From the NCBI RefSeq assembly GCF_029369745.1, contig NZ_CP120210.1:6448001-6512000 (forward strand): a DNA stretch of 64,000 nucleotides, written 5' to 3'. The notes under the pieces were generated by a model. The model did not search any database and was not told the DNA's origin. It worked only from the letters and a program-made list of their open reading frames with translations. The position numbers and the translations under genes were made by a program. The stretch's first letter is position 1, and the number at the start of each line of letters is the position of its first letter. The stretch is from Amycolatopsis sp. QT-25. Its GTDB lineage: Bacteria; Actinomycetota; Actinomycetes; Mycobacteriales; Pseudonocardiaceae. Below are positions 8,294-16,247 of the stretch, piece by piece.

Positions 8294-9949
8294 TTACATC
8301 CGTTCCGGAGCAGAGACACCGAGCACGTCGAGGCCGTTCGCCAGCACCTGGCGGGCGGCCTGACACAGCGCGAGCCGGGCGAACGTGAGGGGGGTGGCCT
8401 CCTCGTCGCCCTGGGGAAGAACCCGGCCCACGGTGTAGAACTTGTGGTACGCGCCGGCGAGTTCTTCGAGGTACCGGGCGACGCGGTGCGGTTCGCGCAG
8501 CAGCGCGGCCCGGCGAAGGACGGTCGGGAATTCGCCGATCGTGCGGATCAGCTCGCCCTCGGCGGGCAGCGTGAGGAGGCCGAAGTCGACTTCGCCATCG
8601 GTTTTCAGCCCGAGGTCGGAAGCGTTGCGCTGCAACGAGGCCAGCCGCGCGTGGGCGTACTGGACGTAGTAGACCGGGTTGTCGTTGGAGTGCTTGCGCA
8701 GCAGGTCGAGGTCGATGTCCAAAGTGGAATCGACGGAGTAGCGGATCAGCTCGTAGCGGGCCGCGTCGACGCCGACGGTGCCGACCAGGTCCTCCATGGT
8801 GATCACGGTGCCCGCCCGCTTGCTCATCCGGACCGGTTTGCCCTCGGAGACCAGGTTGACCATCTGGCCGATCAGGACCTCGACCACGGCCGGGTCGTCA
8901 CCGAAGGCGGCCGCGGCGGCCTTCAGGCGGGCGATGTAGCCGTGGTGGTCCGCGCCGAGCATGTAGATGCAGAGGTCGAAACCGCGTTTGCGCTTGTCCT
9001 GGAAGTAGGCGAGGTCACCGGCGATGTAGGCGGGGTTGCCGTCCTTCTTGATGACGACGCGGTCCTTGTCGTCACCGTGCTCCTTGGACTTGAGCCACCA
9101 GGCGCCGTCGGAGAAGTACAGGTTCCCGGAGTCCTTCAGCCGCTGGACCGACGAGGCGACGGCGCCGGAGTCGTGCAGCGAGTTCTCGTGGAAGTAGACG
9201 TCGAAATCGGTGCCGAAATCGTGCAGGCTCTGCTTGATCTCGGTGAACATCAGCTCGATGCCGACCCGGCGGAAGGTCTCGGCCCGCTCGTCGTCCGGCA
9301 GCGAAAGCGCGCTCGGCTCCTGGCGGATGACCTCGGCGGCGATGTCGTTGATGTAGCCGCCCGCGTAGCCGTCCTCGGGAGCGGGCTCGCCCTTGGCGGC
9401 GGCGATCAGGGACCGGACGAAGCGGTCGATCTGCGCGCCGTGGTCGTTGAAGTAGTACTCCCTGGTGACCAGGCCGCCCTGCGCGGACAGCACGCGGCCC
9501 AGCGCGTCGCCGACCGCGGCCCAGCGCGTGCCGCCGAGGTGGATCGGGCCGGTCGGGTTCGCCGACACGAACTCGAGGTTGATCTTGACGCCCGCCAGCG
9601 TTTCGCCGACGCCGTACTTCTCGCCGGCGTCGAGCACCTGCTGGACGATCTGGCCCTGCGCGCCCGCGGCGAGCCGCAGATTGAGGAAGCCGGGCCCGGC
9701 GACCTCGGCCGAGTCGATCCCGTCGGTCGCGGCGAGGGCTTCGGCCAGCGCGTCGGCGAAGTCACGGGGCTTCATCCCCGCCTTCTTGGCCACCTGCAGC
9801 GCCAGGTTGGTCGCGTAATCGCCGTGCTCGGGGTTGCGGGGACGTTCGATCGTCACCTTCTCCGGCAGCACGGAATCGTCGAGGCCGCGCGCGGTGAGAA
9901 CCTGCACGGCGGAGTTACGGACCAGGTCGGCGAGAGCTGCGGGAGTCAC
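8294..9949 (-). CDS. argS: Arginyl-tRNA synthetase
   Basis: ArgS attaches arginine to tRNA-Arg. In the 551-residue protein the class I signatures are visible: the HIGH-type motif as ANPTGPIHLGG (residues ~130-140) and the KMSKS-type loop as PVRMSKRAG. The C-terminal DALR anticodon-binding domain ends with VLGVSAPERM. I prefer the GTG at 9949, which gives MTPAALADLVRNSAVQ, the normal N-terminus, over an upstream in-frame ATG that adds 25 unrelated residues. It is the first gene of the operon with lysA six bases downstream. A tRNA-Arg gene lies 4 kb away on the other strand. Confidence 0.97.
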   Translation of the reverse strand: MTPAALADLVRNSAVQVLTARGLDDSVLPEKVTIERPRNPEHGDYATNLALQVAKKAGMKPRDFADALAEALAATDGIDSAEVAGPGFLNLRLAAGAQGQIVQQVLDAGEKYGVGETLAGVKINLEFVSANPTGPIHLGGTRWAAVGDALGRVLSAQGGLVTREYYFNDHGAQIDRFVRSLIAAAKGEPAPEDGYAGGYINDIAAEVIRQEPSALSLPDDERAETFRRVGIELMFTEIKQSLHDFGTDFDVYFHENSLHDSGAVASSVQRLKDSGNLYFSDGAWWLKSKEHGDDKDRVVIKKDGNPAYIAGDLAYFQDKRKRGFDLCIYMLGADHHGYIARLKAAAAAFGDDPAVVEVLIGQMVNLVSEGKPVRMSKRAGTVITMEDLVGTVGVDAARYELIRYSVDSTLDIDLDLLRKHSNDNPVYYVQYAHARLASLQRNASDLGLKTDGEVDFGLLTLPAEGELIRTIGEFPTVLRRAALLREPHRVARYLEELAGAYHKFYTVGRVLPQGDEEATPLTFARLALCQAARQVLANGLDVLGVSAPERM

Positions 9950-10105
9950 TCGCGGAATTCTAGGTGTGACCTGGTCCGCGGTTCGCAGCGACCGCCGGAA
10001 GGTGTGAGCCAAGCCGGTGATCAAGCGGTGCGTTCACGGTGATCAGACGCGCGGTCTCTACACTGGCCCGCGCAGGGACCACCCCCTTTGGAGAACGCAG
10101 GAGCC

Positions 10106-10954
10106 ATGGCTAACGGGACAACCAGAAAAAAGGGCGCGTCGTCGAAGAACGCCATGAAGGCCGCCCGTAGTTCCGTCGTGTCCAAGAAGGGCACGCCCTG
10201 GGGCACGATCATCGCCGTCGTCGCGATCGTCGCCCTCGCCGCCTCGGTGGTCACTTATTACATGATCGCCTCGGCTCCGAAACGCGAGCAGAAGACCCGC
10301 GAAGAAGCCGCTGCCGCCTTCGCGCCTTCGCAGCAGGACCCGGACCCCTCGAAGCGCATCTCCGGGGTCGTGACCGCCGTTTATCCTGGCCAGGCGCACG
10401 TCACGGCCACCGAGCGCGTCGCCTACGACAAGATCCCGCCCTTCGGCGGCCCGCACGACCAGTCCTGGGCCGCGTGCAACGGCGTCGTCTACGAAAAGGC
10501 CGTCCGCAACGAGAACATGGTCCACGGTCTCGAGCACGGCGCGGTCTGGATCGCCTACAACCCGGCCCAGATCTCCGGCGACGCGCTGGAGCTGCTGCGG
10601 GTCCGCGTCGAAGGCAAGCCGTACACGGTGATGTCGCCGTACCCGAACCTGGACAAGCCGATCTCGCTCCAGTCCTGGGGCCACCAGCTGAAGCTCGACT
10701 CCGCCTCCGACGAGCGGATCGACCAGTTCATCGCCGCGCTGCGCACCAACCCGTACGGCGCGTACCCCGAGCGTGACGCCACCTGCGACGCCCAGATCGA
10801 GCCGGGCGACTTCGACCCGACCCCGCCGGGGCCGGACGCGAAGCCGATGGACTACAAGGGCACCGCCGGCACGCAGCAGGACCAGCCCGGCGCCGGACAG
10901 AGCGGCATGCCGTCCGCGCCCGCCACCCAGCCCTCGGCGCCCGCGAGCAAGTAG
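10106..10954 (+). CDS. DUF3105 membrane-anchored protein
   Basis: The 282-residue protein has a basic N-terminus, one membrane segment (about residues 36-58, TIIAVVAIVALAASVVTYYM) and an outer domain with the DUF3105 hallmark HGLEHGAVWIAYNP (~residues 142-155). The tail is Pro/Gln/Ala-rich and probably disordered. Function of the family is unknown. It is usually paired with a DUF305 protein, as here: its TAG stop overlaps the GTG start of the next gene. The ATG at 10106 is supported by GCAGGAG five bases upstream. Both proteins are His/Met-rich and may act in extracytoplasmic metal handling, but that is inference. Confidence 0.85.
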   Translation: MANGTTRKKGASSKNAMKAARSSVVSKKGTPWGTIIAVVAIVALAASVVTYYMIASAPKREQKTREEAAAAFAPSQQDPDPSKRISGVVTAVYPGQAHVTATERVAYDKIPPFGGPHDQSWAACNGVVYEKAVRNENMVHGLEHGAVWIAYNPAQISGDALELLRVRVEGKPYTVMSPYPNLDKPISLQSWGHQLKLDSASDERIDQFIAALRTNPYGAYPERDATCDAQIEPGDFDPTPPGPDAKPMDYKGTAGTQQDQPGAGQSGMPSAPATQPSAPASK

Positions 10955-11682
10955 TGAGCCAAGTGGACCCCGATCTCCAGTACATCGACGAGCCGGACGA
11001 CACCTCGAAGTCGACCAAGAGCCGATGGCTGGTGATCGGGGCCGCCCTGGTCGTCATGCTGATCCTCGGCTTCGGCCTCGGTGCCCTGACGACCAGGCTG
11101 ACCGACTCCGACTCCGACACCGAGCCCGCGACCCCGGCCGCGGGCTCGATCGAGGTCGGCTTCGCGCAGGACATGTCCGTGCACCACCTCCAGGCCGTCA
11201 CCATGGCGGGCTGGGCGCGGGACCACACGACCGATCCGGCGATCCAGACCCTCGCCTTCGACATCGAGCGCACCCAGACCGGCCAGGTCGGCCGGATGAA
11301 GGGCTGGCTAGGCCTGTGGGGGCAACCCGAGCAGGCGACCGGCGCCTACATGACCTGGATGACCGAACCGATGGCGGGCCACGGCGCACACGGTGACGCC
11401 GGCATGAAACCGTCGAACGGCGCCCCGATGCCCGGTATGGCGACGACGGCCGAACTGACCAAACTGCGATCGCTGACCGGCAAGGAGATGGACGTCTTCT
11501 TCCTCCAGTTGATGCTGCGGCACCACGAGGGCGGGACGGCGATGGCGCAGTACGGCCACGACCACACGACGATCGCGGACGTGAAGTCGCTGACGCGGAG
11601 CATGCTGGTTTCGCAGGGTGCCGAGATCACTTTGATGAAGGGGTTGTTGCAGGAGCGCGGGGCGGCTCCGCTTCCTGCTTGA
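10954..11682 (+). CDS. DUF305 (ferritin-like) membrane-anchored protein
   Basis: This 242-residue protein has an N-terminal membrane anchor (about residues 27-48) and two DUF305 repeats, each with a His-His motif: DMSVHHLQAVTMA (~75) and LMLRHHEGGTAMA (~190). DUF305 folds resemble four-helix ferritin-like bundles, and members have been linked to copper. The middle is Met/His/Gly-rich (MAGHGAHGDAGMKP), compatible with metal binding. The GTG start overlaps the stop of the DUF3105 gene, so the two are coupled and probably act together at the membrane surface. Confidence 0.85.
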   Translation: MSQVDPDLQYIDEPDDTSKSTKSRWLVIGAALVVMLILGFGLGALTTRLTDSDSDTEPATPAAGSIEVGFAQDMSVHHLQAVTMAGWARDHTTDPAIQTLAFDIERTQTGQVGRMKGWLGLWGQPEQATGAYMTWMTEPMAGHGAHGDAGMKPSNGAPMPGMATTAELTKLRSLTGKEMDVFFLQLMLRHHEGGTAMAQYGHDHTTIADVKSLTRSMLVSQGAEITLMKGLLQERGAAPLPA

Positions 11683-11704
11683 TTCGCCGCTTGGGGCTTG
11701 TGAT

Positions 11705-11759
11705 GTACATGAAGGCCCCCTTCCTTGCGCCTGGCGCAAGGAAGGGGGCCTTCATGTAC
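11705..11759. repeat. Family A palindrome, perfect 55-nt copy
   Basis: Two 27-nt arms, starting GTACATGAAGGCCCCC, are perfect inverted repeats around one central base. The whole 55-nt sequence is identical to the copy at 46154-46208. It follows the DUF305 gene and could terminate both it and the facing efflux gene. Confidence 0.9.
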
Positions 11760-11813
11760 TCGGGAAGGTGCGCAGGGGGTCGCTTTAAGCATCGTTCACG
11801 CCCGTCGAGGGCC

Positions 11814-11860
11814 GACGATGGAGGATTCGGGACGTCGAGTGTCCCGAATCCTTCATCGTC
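11814..11860. repeat. Family C palindrome
   Basis: Arms GACGATGGAGGATTCGGGAC and GTCCCGAATCCTTCATCGTC flank the loop GTCGAGT. Two more members of this design, with a GGGAC-loop-GTCCC core, lie at 11882 and 40085. Confidence 0.8.
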
Positions 11861-11881
11861 GCGAGGCACGCCGGTCCACGT

Positions 11882-11939
11882 CAGGCGAGCGGGGAAGCTT
11901 CGGGACGTCGAGCGTCCTGAAGCTTCCCCGCTCACCTGA
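11882..11939. repeat. Family C palindrome, probable terminator of the efflux gene
   Basis: A long inverted repeat (arms 11882-11907 and 11914-11939, beginning CAGGCGAGCGGGGAAGCTTC) with loop TCGAGC, ending 18 bases from the stop codon of the minus-strand cation efflux gene. The arm sequence differs from the neighbour at 11814 but the core and loop are alike. Confidence 0.75.
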
Positions 11940-11957
11940 CGAAAATACCGCAGGCGG

Positions 11958-12875
11958 CTACCAGGAAAGCTCCCGGCAGCGCTGCGCGCATTGGGGCACT
12001 TCTATCTGCAGCGTCGCGTGCTCGATCGAGTAGCGGTCCGCCAGGAGGTTCTGTGCTTCGGTCAGCACCGCGGCCTGCTCGACGGTCGGCGCGATGGTGA
12101 GGTGCGCCGAAGCGACCTCCATCCCCGACGTCAGCGTCCAGACGTGCAGGTCGTGGACGTCCTCGACACCCTTCAGCCCGCCGAGTTCGGCCTGGATCCC
12201 GGCGACGTCGACCCCCTTCGGCGCGTGCTGGAACAGGATCCGCAGCGCACGCCGGGCGAGGGCGTAGGTGCGGGGCAGGACGAACAGGCCGATCGCGACA
12301 CCGATGATCGGGTCGGCGTAGCGCCAGCCGGTCAGCAGCGTGATCGCGCCGCTCAGCAGCACCCCGACGGAGCCGATCAGGTCGGCGAGGACTTCGAGGT
12401 ACGCGCCGCGGACGTTGATGCTCTCCTCCGCGCCTTTGCGCAGGACCAGAAAGGAGACGATGTTCGCGACGAGACCCGCCGCGGCGGCCAGCAGGACGGG
12501 CAGGCCGGGTACGACGGGCGGGTCGCTGATGCGGCCGACGGCCTCGATCAGGACGTAGCCCCCGACACCGAACAGCAGGATGGCGTTGCCCAGCGCCGCG
12601 AGCACTTCGGCCCGGTAGAACCCGAACGTCCGGGTGAGGGTCGGGCCGCTTCGCCGGGCGAGCAGGATGGCCGCCAGCGCCATGCCGACCCCGAGGACGT
12701 CGGTGAACATGTGCGCGGCGTCGGAGATCAGCGCGAGCGAGCCCGTGGCGAACCCGACGATGAACTCCATGACCATGAAGCCGGCGCCGATGACCAGGGC
12801 GATCGTCAAGCTCTTGAGGTAGCGGCCTGACGCGCTCGACGGCGAGGCCGTCCCATGCCCGTGCCCGTGACCCAT
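11958..12875 (-). CDS. Cation diffusion facilitator family efflux protein
   Basis: CDF proteins export Zn, Co, Cd or similar divalent metals in exchange for protons. The 305-residue protein has a His-rich N-terminus (GHGHGHG), six membrane segments (about residues 20-210) and a C-terminal cytosolic metal-binding domain (from ~225, with DVHDLHVWTLTSGMEVASAHL). The TM2 metal motif is DAAHMFTDV (HxxxD); the TM5 motif reads EVLAD where many zinc members have HxxxD, so metal preference may differ. An ArsR/SmtB-like palindrome lies 35 bases upstream of the ATG at 12875, implying metal-induced expression, though no such repressor is encoded nearby. Confidence 0.93.
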   Translation of the reverse strand: MGHGHGHGTASPSSASGRYLKSLTIALVIGAGFMVMEFIVGFATGSLALISDAAHMFTDVLGVGMALAAILLARRSGPTLTRTFGFYRAEVLAALGNAILLFGVGGYVLIEAVGRISDPPVVPGLPVLLAAAAGLVANIVSFLVLRKGAEESINVRGAYLEVLADLIGSVGVLLSGAITLLTGWRYADPIIGVAIGLFVLPRTYALARRALRILFQHAPKGVDVAGIQAELGGLKGVEDVHDLHVWTLTSGMEVASAHLTIAPTVEQAAVLTEAQNLLADRYSIEHATLQIEVPQCAQRCRELSW

Positions 12876-12909
12876 TGCTCCGCCTCTCGTGAAGTCGACA
12901 GGCCGAATA

Positions 12910-12936
12910 TATTGTCACATGCGCATATGTGCAATA
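12910..12936. promoter_or_regulatory. ArsR/SmtB-like operator before the efflux gene
   Basis: The AT-rich stretch TATTGTCACATGCGCATATG and its continuation to TGCAATA form a near-perfect palindrome in otherwise GC-rich DNA. ArsR/SmtB metal sensors bind imperfect palindromes with ATATG/CATAT cores upstream of efflux genes, which matches position and shape. The sensor itself must be encoded elsewhere. Confidence 0.6.
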
Positions 12937-13026
12937 CAGGTGAGCCTAAGTTCACCATGTCTTAAGCGGCACAAGGAAGCCATCCCCCAGGAGGGCCTTC
13001 CCGAAACCCGGAACCGACACGCACCG

Positions 13027-13556
13027 CTACCGAAGTGACCGGAAGAACCTTCGGAGCTGGCCGACGAAGGCCGCGGGCTGTTCGAATGCGGCGAAGTGTC
13101 CGCCCTCGGGCAAGACCTCGTACCAGCGAAGATCGGTGTAACGCAGCTCCGCCCAGCACCGGGACGGCCGGATGATCTCCCGCGGGAAGATCGAGATACT
13201 CGAAAGAACCTCAACAGCCGAGAGTTCTCGCTCCTTGCTCTCTTAGTAGATCCGCGCCGACGAGGCCGCCGTCCCGGTGAACCAGTAGACGGAGATCGCG
13301 TCGAGCAGCTGCCGCCAGGAGAGCGCGGTCTCCGGCGAGCCGTCGTTGTCGGTCCACTCCCGGAACTTTCCCGCGATCCACGCCGCCTGCGCCGCCGGTG
13401 AGTCGGTGAGGCCGTAGCCGAGCGTTCGCGGACGTGTGGCCTGCTGCCGCGAATACACGGACCCGGCCACGCGGAACCGGGCGAGATCGCCGATCGCCGC
13501 TTTCCCCTCCGCCGTCGGCTCACCCAGCCGGGCTCGTCGTACGGAACTCCCGCCAT
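13027..13556 (-). pseudogene. Epoxide hydrolase remnant (truncated, nonsense and frameshift)
   Basis: Reading leftwards, the translation matches the C-terminal half of epoxide-hydrolase-type alpha/beta hydrolases: GVPYDEPGW, then TLGYGLTDSPAAQAAWIAGK, YWFTGTAASSARIY, and, past an in-frame TAA at 13243-13245, the end part with PREIIRPSRCWAELRYTD and LPEGGHFAAFEQP, including the catalytic-His region. The TAA replaces an expected Tyr codon. A one-base frameshift near 13515-13525 separates the PYDEPGW segment from the rest. The N-terminal half, with the nucleophile Asp, is missing. The gene is clearly dead. It abuts a MarR fragment, so a deletion probably removed the beginnings of both. Confidence 0.8.
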
Positions 13557-13558
13557 GC

Positions 13559-13756
13559 CACGTCGACCGCTCTCCCGACCCGGCCGACGGCAGACGCAAC
13601 CTGATCAACCTCACCGACCCCGGCACCCGGCGCCTGGACCAGCTGGAAAGCCTGGTCAGCGACACACAGGACACGTTCCTCGCACCACTGGACCCCGCCG
13701 AACGGGAGCAGCTGACCGGACTGCTCGCCCGTCTCGTCGAGCACCACAACGGCTAA
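13559..13756 (+). pseudogene. MarR-family regulator fragment (C-terminal end only)
   Basis: About 65 codons encode the end of a MarR-type repressor: DRSPDPADGRRNLINLT (the wing after the recognition helix), then the dimerisation helices ending LLARLVEHHNG. The DNA-binding helix-turn-helix and everything before it are absent, and there is no suitable start codon with a ribosome site. It points away from the epoxide hydrolase remnant, the usual divergent arrangement of a regulator and its target, so this looks like one inactivated detoxification pair. Confidence 0.75.
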
Positions 13757-13821
13757 CGACCACCACTCGCGAGAGCCCAGGGATACATGCGCTAAGCTTC
13801 CCACGTCGCTCAGGCGGCAAC

Positions 13822-13894
13822 GCCCTCGTAGCTCAGGGGATAGAGCACTGCCCTCCGGAGGCAGGTGTCGCAGGTTCGAATCCTGCCGAGGGCA
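13822..13894 (+). tRNA. tRNA-Arg, anticodon CCG
   Basis: A 73-nt cloverleaf: acceptor GCCCTCG pairs with CGAGGGC, the D-arm contains AGCTCAGGGGATAGAGC, the anticodon stem CTGCC/GGCAG holds loop CTCCGGA with anticodon CCG (reads CGG), and the T-arm is CAGGTTCGAATCCTG. No CCA is encoded. It is flanked on the left by gene debris, which may mark an old integration or deletion point. Confidence 0.97.
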
Positions 13895-13909
13895 CACTTC
13901 AGATCAGCA

Positions 13910-13952
13910 CGAATCGGCCTCTACCGGCGAAACCGCGGTAGGGGCCGATTCG
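13910..13952. terminator. Terminator hairpin after tRNA-Arg
   Basis: The inverted repeat CGAATCGGCCTCTACCGG (13910-13927) and CCGCGGTAGGGGCCGATTCG (13933-13952) forms a long stem with a small bulge, 16 bases beyond the tRNA end. It probably ends the tRNA transcript. Confidence 0.7.
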
Positions 13953-14142
13953 CGTCATTCCCGGCTGACCACGCGGAACCCGGCCATACCCCAGGTGTGC
14001 GCGGACAGAGCTTTCCGGCCACCCAGGGTGTCGAGCTCGGCCCTCGTTTGATTCCCCTGATGTTCAGTCGTTGCCCCCTGATCAGGATGATCTTGTCCGG
14101 GCCGGCCGGTAATCTCCGGCGGACGAGGCGAACAAGGGGGAA

Positions 14143-14931
14143 ATGCTCGTGTCCAGCCACTTCGAGGCCATCGGGATCGGCGTCACCGACCAGGACGAAT
14201 TCCGGGAGAGGGTCGTCTCCCTGATCAGTATGGGCGAAGCCCGGCAGATCACCGCGAAGCTCAGCGAGCACGTTTGGACCGATCCCTCGGGCGCCCGGCT
14301 GGTCGCGCAGGTCCACCACCGCGGGATCGAGTACCTCCTGCCGTGCCTGGCAGGCACCACGCCCGCGATACCGGTGCGCGACGTTCGCCTTGTCGGCGAC
14401 GAGACCGTGACGCTCGAACTCCTCGACGGCGTCGATGGGAAGTCGATCTGTCCCGCCGCGGTGGAGCTGGAAGACGCAGCGGTCCTCGCCCACTCCGGCG
14501 GGCGGCTCGAGACCGGGTCCCTGGTGCCGGCCGCGTTGGCCGAAGACGTCACCGTGCACGCCGACGCCGAGGCCTACTTCGCGGCGCAGAATGACGACAG
14601 GCCGAAATACGCCGCCGACCACTTCATCCCTTCCGGCACCTTCGCGCTCGGAGAACCCTCGTCCGACTGGACGCCTTCCGCTCACGCGCTGTTCGCCGGC
14701 GAGGTCCTCGAAGCCGAGACACCCGTGAACACCGTCACCGGTGCGGCGTTCCATCGGATCCGGGTCCGCACCATCGCCGCGATCGAACTCGACGTCGCCA
14801 TCGCGGCCACCGACCTCGCGGAACCCCCCACACGCGGCAACATCGTGACCGGGACCTTCTTCCTGACCGGCAGGCTGGGACTACAGCCCGCGGAGCCCAC
14901 GGTGAAACGTCGGCGCTGGTTCCGACGCTAG
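14143..14931 (+). CDS. Conserved-type hypothetical protein, function unknown
   Basis: I do not recognise this 262-residue soluble protein. It has no signal peptide or membrane segment. It is acidic and rich in short beta-like stretches, with an aromatic-containing middle (YFAAQNDDRPKYAADHF) and an Arg-rich C-terminus (KRRRWFRR). The coding frame is supported by strong third-position GC and a good upstream AAGGGGG. The ATG at 14143 and a GTG at 14149 (MSSHFEAIG) are both possible starts. It ends four bases before the convergent aminotransferase-like gene. It is probably chromosomal background rather than part of the biosynthetic block. Confidence 0.6.
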   Translation: MLVSSHFEAIGIGVTDQDEFRERVVSLISMGEARQITAKLSEHVWTDPSGARLVAQVHHRGIEYLLPCLAGTTPAIPVRDVRLVGDETVTLELLDGVDGKSICPAAVELEDAAVLAHSGGRLETGSLVPAALAEDVTVHADAEAYFAAQNDDRPKYAADHFIPSGTFALGEPSSDWTPSAHALFAGEVLEAETPVNTVTGAAFHRIRVRTIAAIELDVAIAATDLAEPPTRGNIVTGTFFLTGRLGLQPAEPTVKRRRWFRR

Positions 14932-14935
14932 CCCG

Positions 14936-16159
14936 CTACCGGGCTCCGGAAATGGTCCGGAGTCCGGTGATCAGGCGGTCGACGTGTTCGGCTGTCGTGC
15001 CGATGCCGATGCTCGCGCGGACCGCGGTCGGCGTGGTGGTGCCCGCTTCGTCCAGCAGCCGCCGGGTGAAGGGGTGGGCGCAGAACAGGCCGTCGCGCAC
15101 GCCGATGCCGAACTCGGCCGCCAGGCGGGTGGACACCGTGCGTGTCTCCACGCCGTCGACGGTGAAGGAGACGATGCCCAGCCTGTCCGGCCAGCCGCCA
15201 CCGGCCCCCAGTATCCGCACCGCGGGGAGTGCCGTCAGGCCGTCGTGCAACCGCGCCAGGAGAACGTCCTCGTCGGCCCGGATCGTGTCCGGGTCCGCGG
15301 CGGCGAGGGCGTCGCACGCGGCGGCGAGGGCCACGGCGCCGATGACGTTCGGGGAGCCAGCCTCGTGGCGCGCGGCGCCGGACGTCCAGCGGACGTCGCC
15401 GGGTTCGTCACCGACGTGCGCGGTGGCACCGCCGCCCGAGAGGTACGGCCGCGCGCGGTCGAGCCAGTCGGCGCGGCCAGCGAGTACGCCGGTACCGAAG
15501 GGGGCGTAGAGCTTGTGGCCGGAGAAAGCCACGTAGTCGAGGTCGAGCGCGGCGATGTCGACGCGCCGGTGGGGCGCGAGCTGCGCGGCGTCCACCGCGA
15601 TCCGGGCGCCGAAGCGGTGGGCGGTGGCGGAGAGTTCGGTCAACGGCCAGACCTCACCGGTCACATTGGACGCTCCGGTGACGGCCAGCAGCACCGGCCC
15701 CTCGTGCTGCTCGGCGAGCGCGTCCGTAGCGGCGGAAACCGCTTCATCCGGCGACGAAGGTGCCGGGAGCCGGACGACTTCGTCCCAGGCCAAGAGGTTC
15801 GCGTGGTGTTCGCCTTCGAAGGTGAGGACGACGGTGCCCGGCGGAACGGCGTGCGCGAGCAGGTTCAGTGCGTCGGTGGTGTTGCGGGTGAACACCAGCT
15901 CGTCGTCGGGGCGGCAGCCGAGGAACCTGGTGACGGACTCGCGAGCGGCCTCGTATTTCTCCGTACACAGCCGGGAAAGCGCGCCGGCACCGCGGTGCAC
16001 GCTCGCGTAGAGCGGGAGCAGGTCCCCCACCACGTCGGCCACTTCGCGCAGGCACGGCGCGCTCGCCGCGTAGTCCAGGTTGGCGTAGGCGATCTTCGTC
16101 CCGTCGGCCACTTCCACCTCGACGTCGGAGCCCAGCACGCCCAGCGTGTCCCCACTCAT
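14936..16159 (-). CDS. Class V aminotransferase / cysteine desulfurase-like PLP enzyme
   Basis: The 407-residue protein belongs to fold-type I class V PLP enzymes (SufS/Csd-like). The PLP lysine is K216 in YVAFSGHKLYAPFGTG, the cofactor-contacting Asp is D190 in ARIAVDAAQLAPH, and His119 in FEGEHHANLLAW is in the ring-stacking position. Family members remove sulfur from cysteine, release selenium, or act as epimerases or lyases on amino acids; no IscU or SufU partner is nearby, so a specialised role is possible. The ATG at 16159 gives the normal N-terminus. It lies 88 bases after a CoA-transferase gene on the same strand. It may be the left edge of the biosynthetic region. Confidence 0.85.
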   Translation of the reverse strand: MSGDTLGVLGSDVEVEVADGTKIAYANLDYAASAPCLREVADVVGDLLPLYASVHRGAGALSRLCTEKYEAARESVTRFLGCRPDDELVFTRNTTDALNLLAHAVPPGTVVLTFEGEHHANLLAWDEVVRLPAPSSPDEAVSAATDALAEQHEGPVLLAVTGASNVTGEVWPLTELSATAHRFGARIAVDAAQLAPHRRVDIAALDLDYVAFSGHKLYAPFGTGVLAGRADWLDRARPYLSGGGATAHVGDEPGDVRWTSGAARHEAGSPNVIGAVALAAACDALAAADPDTIRADEDVLLARLHDGLTALPAVRILGAGGGWPDRLGIVSFTVDGVETRTVSTRLAAEFGIGVRDGLFCAHPFTRRLLDEAGTTTPTAVRASIGIGTTAEHVDRLITGLRTISGAR

Positions 16160-16247
16160 CCCGAAGCTCCTCCACCGGCCGGACCGCCTGTTGCCTCCAC
16201 ATGGTCGCAGCGTTCTCACTGGGCGGACATCTCCTGCGCTGCCGGGA

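Noticed and set aside
6686..10042. Very long plus-strand frame of more than 1,100 codons opposite hom, lysA and argS
   Set aside because: A shadow created by GC-rich third positions of three well-identified genes; its product is a His/Arg/Gly/Val-rich sequence without any domain.
13555..13941. Open frame overlapping the MarR fragment and the tRNA gene
   Set aside because: It runs through the tRNA and a terminator hairpin and has no protein-like composition.
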